A stretch of DNA of 64,000 bases from Cornus controversa. Its lineage: Eukaryota; Streptophyta; Magnoliopsida; Cornales; Cornaceae. Location of the stretch: NCBI GenBank assembly GCA_026545225.1, contig CM048853.1, forward strand, positions 50,455,755 through 50,519,754, read 5' to 3'. The translations under genes were made by a program, and so were the position numbers. Of this stretch, positions 56,438 through 64,000 are shown piece by piece. Under the pieces are notes generated by a model. It was not told where the DNA came from. It did no database searches and was given only the letters and a program-made list of their open reading frames with translations. Each line of letters starts with the position of its first letter. The stretch's first letter is position 1.

Positions 56438-56866
56438 TCAACTGGGGAACATCCGGTGAAGCTCGTCTCTCAATAAGACAGATTCATCTTGGTTCTGACC
56501 GGCCTTCCAAACCTTGAAGTCCTGATGAAAGTAGTCAGCATCACTCCATCGCTTTAGTGCAGTCATCGAGAAAGGCCCCTGTATGTTTCCTTGGGGATCC
56601 ATATAGTGCCATATTAAGCTTTCTAGATGATCATCAACAACCTGGTTTTGACAACCCAGATCTTCAGCTTCTTTATCATCATCACTCAGATCGATCACCA
56701 GAGGAGCCCTAACCCGCTTGTCCACCATTTCCTGAAAGCTCTTGTTCCCTCCTGAATTTAGAAGCTCCTTCTGTACACTGCTTTCACTCCTTATCACAAC
56801 CAGTGGCCCATTCTGCAGTTGGGCAAAATCAGCAGGCTGATCTGCTTCAAATTCATCAAATGACAA
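56438..56866 (-). CDS. GYF-domain protein, C-terminal exon (partial gene or fragment)
   Basis: The translation ends in a GYF domain (about residues 84-140). LIWHYMDPQGNIQGPFSMTA carries the W-x-Y-x-D-P-x-G-x-x-Q-G-P-F signature (W86, Y88, D90, G93, Q96-F99), followed by KRW...YF...FKVWK. Upstream is an acidic PLVIDLSDDD stretch. GYF domains bind proline-rich peptides. This arrangement matches the C-termini of the plant SWIB/Plus-3/GYF chromatin-associated family (At5g08430/NERD-type, from memory). The true exon start is probably a splice acceptor near 56840-56850 (GAAGCAG), so the first residues given by the ATG at 56866 may be intronic. No SWIB or Plus-3 exon was recognised between here and 64000. 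It is either a terminal exon behind a very long intron or an orphaned fragment. Confidence 0.6.
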   Translation of the reverse strand: MSFDEFEADQPADFAQLQNGPLVVIRSESSVQKELLNSGGNKSFQEMVDKRVRAPLVIDLSDDDKEAEDLGCQNQVVDDHLESLIWHYMDPQGNIQGPFSMTALKRWSDADYFHQDFKVWKAGQNQDESVLLRDELHRMFPS

Positions 56867-56869
56867 GCA

Positions 56870-58235
56870 ATATCAAGGGTCTGAGTTTTTTGTACTTCTC
56901 ATGTAGATAATAAACTGAACAATAACTAATGTAGGTGCAAAATGATTAGGAATTTTTTCTTAATTGTCCAAACAATAGCTGAAATCTAAATCCCATTAGG
57001 CTTTATCTGCAGGCAAGGTTCCACCCAAAGGGTGTTTCTACCGCCTCATCGACTTTTGAAAGTCCCGACCTCCTTCAAGCAAGTCTCTCAGTTCTTTGTG
57101 AATAATCGACCAACAAGTATGGAGAAAAAAGAAGGGAGACAAAAAGAACCACAAAAACAATCATACCTGTGGCATATGCACTCATTTATTTGTGATTTAT
57201 AAGGAACATAACATGGTGGACCAGTGTCTTATTCCCCTAAAGATGAATATAATCTCACCCTCAGATTTCATAAGTTGGTCAATAAGTAATGACTAAGCTG
57301 CTTTTGACATCTGTTGAGACGAATTATTCTTGCGGTATAATAAGTAATTATCACAGATAAACATAACAAGACATGACAAGGTTAACCAGTGGGTTTTTTC
57401 ACTGAAAATGAATATAATTTCCTACACTTGACAGATAATTTGATAAAAATACCATTTACCAGGAAAAAAGACAACTCGATAAAAATGCTCAAATTATTAA
57501 ATAAGATGCTTTAGATATTTGTTGGAGCCAAGGTTTTTAGTTTTTTTCAAAACAGAACTTTAACTAATTGAAAAAACAGAATTCACAAACCTAAATATTA
57601 AAGCATTGCCTTATTTGTAGTCTTGACTTTTGACTGCTCAGTGATTCCATTTATTATTATGTACAAAAATGTACAGATCTGGGGTCTAGTGTACTGACTT
57701 CATATCTTAAAAAAATTTCTAGAGCCCGAAGGCTGATATCCAACATTAAAACCCACCTAACAGCACAAAACTATCAGATTATTTATTTCCTTTTATCATC
57801 TTGATCATTCATTTCTTCGCTTCTCTAACTGAAAATGAAGAAATTAAAAGTCTCCCTAATGGCAGATATAAGAGAAAAAGAATAACTCTGATCTAAGTCA
57901 GATAAATCGGGAACTAGAGTAGGAATGAGTGTAGTTGCGAGAGTGAGTACAAGGGGGGATCAAGAATGTGAATGCGTTAAAACCCAGCAATCCATCACCA
58001 AACAAGGATTTTGAGCACGCCATAAATCAATACATATATGGTTTTTCTATTTCTAAATATAAAAATTTATTTTATTAGGAAAAAAACGAAGTATCTGCTT
58101 ATGTATATATATAGTTTGTTTCCTAATATTTTGAAATAATATGCCAGATGATTATATATACTTTCATTTGTCTCTCACATAAAAAGGTGTCGAACAAATT
58201 AGAGGGGAGAATAAGTAGTCTGACCGTGAAGGCGC
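56870..58235. other. Sequence upstream of the GYF exon, no exon recognised
   Basis: Moderately AT-rich, low-repeat DNA. No SWIB, Plus-3 or PHD signature was found in minus-strand reading by eye. Frames are short. Confidence 0.4.
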
Positions 58236-58239
58236 TGAA

Positions 58240-58600
58240 CATGCTTTCTAGATCTAGAGGTGGAGAAAGTAGCAACACTTAAGCCTGTCTTGCTTTCTAC
58301 ATTCAGATCTTCACTCCCTTCCCCAGATCTACCAAGATCTTCGGTGAACACCCACTGAGTTTGAGAACAGATATAACAGGATCTGATTAATCTGGTTTAC
58401 AGGATGTGATAATTAAGAAGAGGATGTCAATTCTTGGCTTCGCATATTTATAGATCTGAGTTCTTGAATCTGAGATGTATCATGGATCTGCTCTCAAAAC
58501 GTAGATCTGTGCTTGGAGTGACATATGTTATTTCTCTTACATGAATCCTATATGACCTAGATCCGCATCTTGATGGACTATGTTGATCTCCATCAGCTGG
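58240..58600. repeat. Cluster of AGATCT/GATCTG motifs
   Basis: About nine AGATCT, GATCTG or close variants occur in some 320 bases (near 58248, 58305, 58324, 58334, 58379, 58452, 58482, 58505 and 58560). Such density suggests a subterminal motif array of a DNA transposon, but no termini were found. On the minus strand, 58380-58215 is open (QTQWVFTEDLGRSGEG and beyond) and could be a lost exon; the evidence is weak. Confidence 0.4.
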
Positions 58601-58680
58601 AACTTTATTACATGTGATTTCATTGGTTAACTTTGAGTTTTCTTCTGAAGGGAAAAAACCGGATTTCCTTCTCTAAAAAC

Positions 58681-58755
58681 TGATGCGGCAGTGTAGTGGT
58701 TATCATGTTAGGCTTACACACTAAAGGTCCCCAGTTCGATATTAATGTTATTAAC
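58681..58755 (+). repeat. tRNA-Val-like sequence (SINE head or tRNA relic)
   Basis: GTGTAGTGGTTATCATGTTA matches the D-arm/box A part of plant tRNA-Val. The anticodon-loop position reads CTTACAC (anticodon TAC) and GGTCCCCAGTTCGAT resembles the variable loop and box B. The T and acceptor stems do not pair, so this is not a functional tRNA. No CCA-type 3' end is present. Confidence 0.5.
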
Positions 58756-59111
58756 ATTTATATCTTAAATGTCCAGTGCAGCTAAAGATTGTGCTCATCA
58801 TCATCATCATTGCCTTTATCCCAAACGAATTAGGTAGGCCACATGAATTCTCCTTTTCCATTCTATTGTATAACATGTCATGTCTCCTTTTATATCTAAT
58901 ATTTTTTAGTCATTTTTAATTACTTCACCCCACGTTAGTTTTACTCAACCTCGTTGTCTCTTACCTTCTATGAAAACTAATCTTCCCTTGTACATTCTCT
59001 GTATCCATACCATCTAAGCCTACTTAATCTTATTTTGACATTAATGGGCATTTTTCCTAGTCTCTCCATCACACTTAATTGGTAAATCTACCTCTTCTAG
59101 TCACTCCTACC

Positions 59112-59962
59112 TAGGGGTGGCAATTTCCCCCGTCCCGCCCCGCCCCTAATGGAGGGCATTTGGCATGCCCCTAATAGGAGTAGAGGCGGGTATGATTTTT
59201 TTAAGAAAACCCGCCTAGTACTCGCCCGCCCCGATTATACACACACACACACATATATATAAATAGTGAAATAATTGTATGTATATTACTTGTATAAATA
59301 TGAGGGTAAAGCTAGCTGACATCTACCTCTCCCAAATCCCGCTCAAGCGGGAGCCTTGTGCACTAGGTACGACGACTTATATAAATATAGTATTAGCTGG
59401 CAGCCACTAGGGTTTATTCTCTTTAGTAAAAAATGATTTTCAAATTTCATCTCTGTGTCTGACTGAACAACAAAACGAGAAAGAGAGTTAGAGAAAACTA
59501 AGAAGTTATTGGAAGCCTTAGAGGTATTTCTCTCACTCTCTCTTTATCTTGTTCTGCTCTATTCCTTTCTTTATCTTGTGGCCAAAAGAGAACTCTCTAC
59601 CTTTCTCTCTCTATCTTGTCTACATAATAGATCTATAATAAAAAAAATCTTGAAGACCAGAACTATTACTATCTCCATCTACATATGTATGTATGCTTGT
59701 GTCATTTTCTTTGATCTTATATATTGGGGTTTTGACTATAGGAGTGTTGCATCATCGTTGGGGTACATTTAGCCCAAACATCGAATTCACAGCAAATAAA
59801 ACAAAGGATTTTAAAGATTTTGCTATTCCTCTCTCTCTCTATACGGAACGATGGTGGTATGCTTACAGCAAACCCATCTGGATTCTTAACGGGAGATGGA
59901 TTGAGTATTTCTTTAACGGGGCGGGGTAGGGTTTCGGCATACCCACCCCGTTGCCATCCCTA
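59112..59962. mobile_element. hAT-like non-autonomous element, 851 bp
   Basis: Ends TAGGGGTGGCAATTTCCCCC (59112) and, inverted, TAGGGATGGCAACGGGGTGG (from 59962) form terminal inverted repeats of the widespread TAGGGGTGGCAA plant hAT type. The direct repeat CCTACC flanks it (59106-59111 and 59963-59968), shorter than the usual 8 bases. GGGGCGGG-rich subterminal blocks stand at both ends. The short frames inside have no domain. It carries the SINE tail noted at 59305-59385. Confidence 0.75.
59305..59385 (+). repeat. Au-SINE-like 3' fragment inside the hAT element
   Basis: CCCAAATCCCGCTCAAGCGG and GAGCCTTGTGCACTAGGTAC correspond to the conserved 3' region of Au-type SINEs (CCCGCGCATAGCGGGAGCTT, then AGTGCACCGGG). 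The tRNA-like head is absent here. Confidence 0.5.
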
Positions 59963-61287
59963 CCTACCATCCATCTCAACATTATCATTTCAGTTACATA
60001 AATGCATTGTTATTGTTTCTTTTTTAACGCCCAACACTTTGCCCAGTACAAGATAGTTGGCCTAATGACCGTTGTATGAAATTTCCTTTTAACATGTTTG
60101 GTATTTTTTTGTCAACAAGAAAAAGGTTTCATTCTTCCTCTAATCAATTTGAAATAGTCGAATGACAACAAGAAATTCTCAATGGTGCCGAAATCTCTTA
60201 TAAAGCAATTAGGTCGTTTTCCTGCATCTAAAGGGTTTACTCAAAAAGGGGGCTTTACCATGACGCAAGTGGTCTCTGCATCTATACTATATCAAATAGC
60301 CTAGGTTACTATTGTACTACTTTTTGTTGGGTTCTTTGCTATCCAGATGATTGTCAACCAACCATCCAATAATTATCAATTCTTTCACAAGGCAAGCCAA
60401 TATGCCCTGAATCCCTTCATCTGCCTAAGGAGAATCCGAATGAAAGCTACTTACCAAAGAAAAAAAGGGATGACTCAGAAAAAGCACAATAGTACCAATT
60501 TATAAAAATAAAGGAGATATACAAAATTGTGGCAACTGTAGAGGAATTAAATTGATGAGTCATACGGTAGAACAAAGATTAAGGAAGGAATTCACGTTAT
60601 CCGATAACCAATATTGGATTTATGCCATGGTAATCAATAATGGAACATATTTACTTAATAAGACAATTAGTTGAGGAGGAGTAAGCAAAAAGATCTAAAT
60701 ATAGATTTTATAGACTTAAAAAAAAGATATGATAGGATCCCAAGAGATATAATTTGATGGGCTTTACAAAGAAAACAAATCCTTACACAAATAATAAATA
60801 TTATACAGGACATGTATATGAACACAAACACTAGAGTTCGTTTTATATGTGGTGAGACTAGTGAGTTTTCTATAAACATATGATTGCACCAAGGATCAAT
60901 GTTGAGCCTATATTTGTTTGCAATAATTGTATATGAAATAACAAAAGCCTTTCAAGAAGACATTCCATGGTGCATGTTATATGCCGATGATATACTGCCT
61001 ATCAACAGGAGTAGCTATTAGAGGCCTTGTGGAAATGATGAACCACAATATGGTCAAGTAGAGGTGTGAGTCCATTGGAAGGTCATTGTTAGGTCTTTAA
61101 AGCATTTTAAAGGTAAAGGTGATGTAGTTTGGAAGGTCATTTCACCGGTTGGAGAATGAGATACAATTTGACAACTGGTCTCCAAATTGGAGGGTTCATT
61201 CATTGTTTCGTATATGGGACAAAATGTGAGACGGTTAAGAAATAACACATTCATAAAAAAAGTGTAGCAAATTGCAAATGTTAAGAC

Positions 61288-62251
61288 CTAGGAAACATGG
61301 ATACAGATACGGATACGGGGCACATGAACTATACGATACAGGTACGACAATATGACAAACCTTAAAAAACCAGGATACATGTACGACAGGATACAGCAAT
61401 ATAAAAATAACATATTATATTTTCATATATACAAAGAATAGAGTTATTAACATTTCTTTATAAAATATTATGATTAACAAACAAAATAAGAGTTGAGAAT
61501 CATATTGCATAATTTGCATGGATAAATTTTGAACTAAATTATACTATAAATCTCAACACTTCTTTTTTAAATAAATTTAAACTTTTCTTAACAATTATAC
61601 TATGATATTATTATTGGAAAAGCTACATTTTAATGTTTAAAACTTGTTAGAAATGTGTTCTGAATTATTTGAGAAGTATCGGATATATGGTCGAAGTATC
61701 TAAGAAGTACCAGATACGTGATAATAATAAAAAATGTTGAGAAAAATAGTCAAGAACCAAGCACAATCACGAAACACGACACAAAACGAATCAAGCACAA
61801 CGCACCTAACACAAGAATTTACGTGATTTGGCGATGAGCCTACGTCCACGACGAAAATCCGATAAAATATTTCACTATGCGAAAATCAGGAGATTACAAG
61901 TTTCAACCTCAAACCCTAGCTCTCGCTCTCTTACTCTCTTTTTGCGTTTTCAGTGTTTCTTCTCGTTCTCACTCAAAACTCTTAGATGTCCTTATATATC
62001 GGGTTACAAGAGAGTCCTAATCCGAGTCCAAAACCCGCAAGCAAAAAACGGGTCATAAAATATTTCGAGTCAAAACTGGGTCACAATGCGACCCAAGCCG
62101 AGACAAAATTCGGGCCACACAACATAACAAAAAAATATTTTAAAATCATGAATACGTTTAGAAAGTATCGGACACATACCCACGAGTATCCGAGGAGTAT
62201 CGGTATCTGATACGAATACATTACTGTTGTAGAAGTATCCGTGCTTCCTAG
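61288..62251. mobile_element. hAT-like MITE with 8-bp target duplication, itself interrupted
   Basis: Ends CTAGGAAACATGGATAC (61288) and, inverted, CTAGGAAGCACGGATAC (to 62251) form terminal inverted repeats. The perfect octamers GTTAAGAC (61280-61287 and 62252-62259) are the target duplication expected of hAT. Repeated GTATCGG/GATACG blocks fill both arms. Removing the inserted LTR-like piece leaves about 570 bases of non-coding element. Confidence 0.82.
61735..62129 (+). mobile_element. Probable solo LTR, 395 bp, inside the hAT MITE
   Basis: The sequence begins TGTTGAG and ends CATAACA (TGTT/AACA inverted) and is flanked by runs of at least five A on both sides, compatible with an AAAAA target duplication. 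It includes the common plant repeat string AGAATTTACGTGATTTGGCG. It interrupts the two arms of the hAT MITE. Lineage unknown. Confidence 0.6.
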
Positions 62252-62736
62252 GTTAAGACGAATGCATGTGTAAGAAAAGAACACAACCATGAGATGATGG
62301 AAGTAGAATCAACCAAAGCAAAAAAGAGAAAAAAATCGATTAATATGGTTTCACTATGTGCAACAATGGCCAATAACTGCACCAGTCCAAAGGAGTGACA
62401 TAATCCTTATTGAGAGGATCACACCAAAATGGTTGCAAAAGTTAGGAAAGATACAATAGCATGTAACTTAAATGGGGTTATCGCCTCGTATAGAGCGAAA
62501 CGGTTAAACGGAATAGATGTAGTTGGTCCCAAATAGTTGGGAAAAGGCTTTGTCCAATTGAACTAAGTTTTATTCATATTCCATTATTTACTATGTGAAG
62601 GTACTTATACTTTGAAGGGCTTAGATGAAGAATTTCATCTAGGGTCAATAAATGAGTAGAATTAATTCCAAACTATGTGGAGCCTGTTGAAAGATCTATT
62701 CGAATATGGGCTAATTGGACCTAAAACCACATTCAC

Positions 62737-62860
62737 AACAACAAGCCTTTTTCCCAACTACTTGGGGTCGGCCACATGAATCCCATGTTTTCATTCAGCT
62801 CTATCTAAAGTCATTGCCTCAGTCAAACCAACTGCTATCATATCCTAAAACCAGTTTAAC
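62737..62860 (-). mobile_element. RTE LINE 3'-end fragment
   Basis: On the minus strand the sequence reads VGLTEAMTLDRAE, then GIHVADPK-like codons, then AGTTGGGAAAAAGGCTTGTT with (GTT)n. This is the same terminal region as the LINE at 35953-36797. It is only about 120 bases and in opposite orientation to the LINE next to it. Confidence 0.75.
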
Positions 62861-62943
62861 AAAGTAAATAAAATAGATGTAAACCAACGAGAATTTTATT
62901 CATTTAATAAAACTTTGTTTCTTCAAAATTGATAGTTATTACC

Positions 62944-63958
62944 TCAAAGATTTACAAAATTCCCTTTGAGTTCGGCCCATAGTTGCTTAGATTGAGCAAT
63001 CCCTTTTTCAGCCATTTTCTTCTCATTCACCAACTTTGGCGCCTCTGCAAATAATTGAGACCATTGTTGGTTAAAGTCAATCGTCTCTTTATGGAGGTTC
63101 ATGAGTTTATAGTCGTTCTTTTCTTTCTCTTCCTTGATGTTGCTTAGCTCATGACAAAGTCGGCCAATTTCTTGCTCAATCTCGATCTCTCTTTGAGTGA
63201 GCTTGGAGTCAGTCTCTTTGGATGCTTTAAATAAGGCTATGTTAGTCTTCAATCGGTTTCCCAGTCTTTTTTTATGTTGGAGTTTTGAATCACAATCGAG
63301 TGAAGTCTTTGTAAAAGATTGGAAGTCAGCCAAAATTGTTGGAAGTTGCTCTTGAAGATAGACCAACATAGACGCCTGCTCGATCGTAAATGCAAAACTT
63401 TTAGTCAGGATCGAGAGAGCATTAGCTAACTCTAAAGAAATATCGGGAAGCTCATAGAGGTCCTTGCAAATCGTAGAAATGAAAAAATATTTGGCTTTCT
63501 CGATCTCCTCCTCATATGGTCTTGCTTGTGAGCGGGTAGCCTCTATAGGAACTTCAGTCATCACTTCATCAACATCAATTGATGACTCTATACCCAAAAA
63601 GAAGGCATCCAAGTCATCCATGGAGCCTTGTCTCCTAAGAGGTGAAAAGGTAGAAGCTGGGTGGGTCTCCTGTTAAAGAAGAATATGTTACCACCCATAC
63701 GATAAATGTATACTATAAAATTTAATTATATACCTTATTGAGCCAAATAGGAGATTCAATCTCGACTTCTTCAACATTTTCTACTAGTTTTGCATAAATG
63801 ATAGATGGTACGGCTGAAGAGGCCGATGCTATTGGCGCTTCGACCTGTGCAACAACTATTGGCGAAGAAGTATCTCCTTGAGAAGAACTATTTGGCTGGG
63901 TATCACTATGGGAGACTTCCATCTCGTTCTCCCTTTTATTTTCTTTAGAGGGTTCACG
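62944..63958 (-). CDS. Last two exons of a coiled-coil protein, possibly plant-mobile-domain type; 5' part outside window
   Basis: Two exons join in frame: 63958-63734 (acceptor TTTTTCTCAG) and 63669-62944 (TAG/TAA-type stop at 62944), with a 64-base GT-AG intron. The joined tail is 316 residues. It has a Ser/Thr-rich acidic part (residues 1-70 of the fragment), then HPASTFSPLRRQGSMDDLDAFFLG, then a helical region. A long Lys/Glu coiled coil (TQREIEIEQEIGRLCHELSN, then KEEKEKNDYKLMNLHKE) follows and the end is LWAELKGNFVNL. The STFSP...G(S/C)M(D/E)DLDxFF block is, from memory, typical of the region after the plant mobile domain (aminotransferase-like PMD) in transposon-related plant proteins. 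The catalytic or core domain is off the window, so the family call is tentative. Confidence 0.55.
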
Positions 63959-64000
63959 CTGAGAAAAACCCTACCAAAGGAAACCAAACAATTCAAAAGT

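Larger units (their letters stand above)
58795..60120 (-). mobile_element. RTE-type LINE 3'-region relic, split by a hAT MITE
   Basis: On the plus strand, (CAT)n GCCTTTATCCCAAACGAATT, then GTAGGCCACATGAATTC, resembles the inverse of the RTE 3' end at 62737-62770 (CCCAACTACTTGGGGTCGGC, then CCACATGAATCC). The diverged 3' region continues to 59111 and resumes at 59963 with ATCCATCTCAACATTATCAT. The hAT-like insertion lies exactly between. Confidence 0.55.
60460..62570 (+). mobile_element. RTE-clade LINE relic, interrupted by a hAT element
   Basis: Reverse-transcriptase blocks read in order with interruptions: NKGDIQNCGNYRGIKLMSH-like (60500-60560), DFIDLKKRYDRIPRD (60697-60745), RVRFICGETSEFSIN and LHQGSMLSLYLFAIIVYEIT (60832-60945). 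DIPWCMLYADDI (60960-60995) carries YADD. The frame AxxMRMLR meets the hAT insertion at 61280-61287 and resumes after the duplicated GTTAAGAC with RMHV. The 3' end GCGAAACGG...GATGTAGTTGGTCCCAAATA at 62490-62560 matches the RAEWxxRIHVxDPK tail. Part of the middle (61040-61250) does not align and may be rearranged. Many stops show it is old. Confidence 0.75.

Noticed and set aside
58681-58755. A functional tRNA-Val gene
   Set aside because: The T stem and acceptor stem do not pair; only the 5' half resembles tRNA.

Overview
The window is nuclear DNA from a flowering plant, almost certainly a eudicot. It is AT-rich, has GT-AG introns, TATA boxes and (TA)n/(GA)n microsatellites, and carries plant-only families: arabinogalactan peptides, an A20/AN1 stress-associated protein, Tourist, CACTA and RTE elements, and TRIMs. 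I cannot name the species. All coordinates and splice sites were read by eye; no search was run.

Left part (1-20.7 kb): three small GPI-anchored arabinogalactan-peptide genes lie at 632-838 (-), 11953-12213 (+, AGP23-like) and 17142-17363 (+). An intronless 305-residue, probably mitochondrial membrane protein follows at 19652-20569 (+). Between them lie two solo LTRs with target-site duplications (4753-6433 and 6730-8020), a TA-microsatellite-embedded repeat, a Tourist MITE, a hAT relic with a transposase C-terminus, and nested long-inverted-repeat elements at 13.5-16.6 kb.

Middle (22.9-30.5 kb): a decayed CACTA (En/Spm) transposon carries transposase-associated and TNP2 domains and long arms of GCGACAAA-type subterminal repeats. 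It hosts two copies of a fold-back MITE and a 250-bp LTR element.

Centre (31.3-43.1 kb): a nine-exon minus-strand gene encodes a 701-residue nuclear-type RNA-binding protein with a PWI-like N-terminus and a C-terminal PABPN1-like RRM. Its 5.0-kb and 3.5-kb introns hold an RTE LINE with a 17-bp target duplication, a complete-looking TRIM, a SINE-like piece and an LTR-like stretch ending in poly-A.

Right part: a 2.28-kb short, non-autonomous LTR element with an 85-bp tandem array (44193-46472) sits inside an older LTR of the same family as 6730-8020. Next is an SAP5-like A20/AN1 zinc-finger gene (50954-51496, +). From memory, SAP5 and an RRM gene are also neighbours in Arabidopsis (AT3G12630/AT3G12640), which suggests conserved order. 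Beyond it lie an isolated GYF-domain terminal exon (56438-56866, -), a stack of nested LINE/hAT/LTR insertions (58.7-62.9 kb), and the last two exons of a coiled-coil protein (62944-63958, -) that runs off the right edge.

I found no CRISPR, operon or clearly new molecular system. The most unusual content is the loose AG-peptide cluster and several very small or nested mobile elements.
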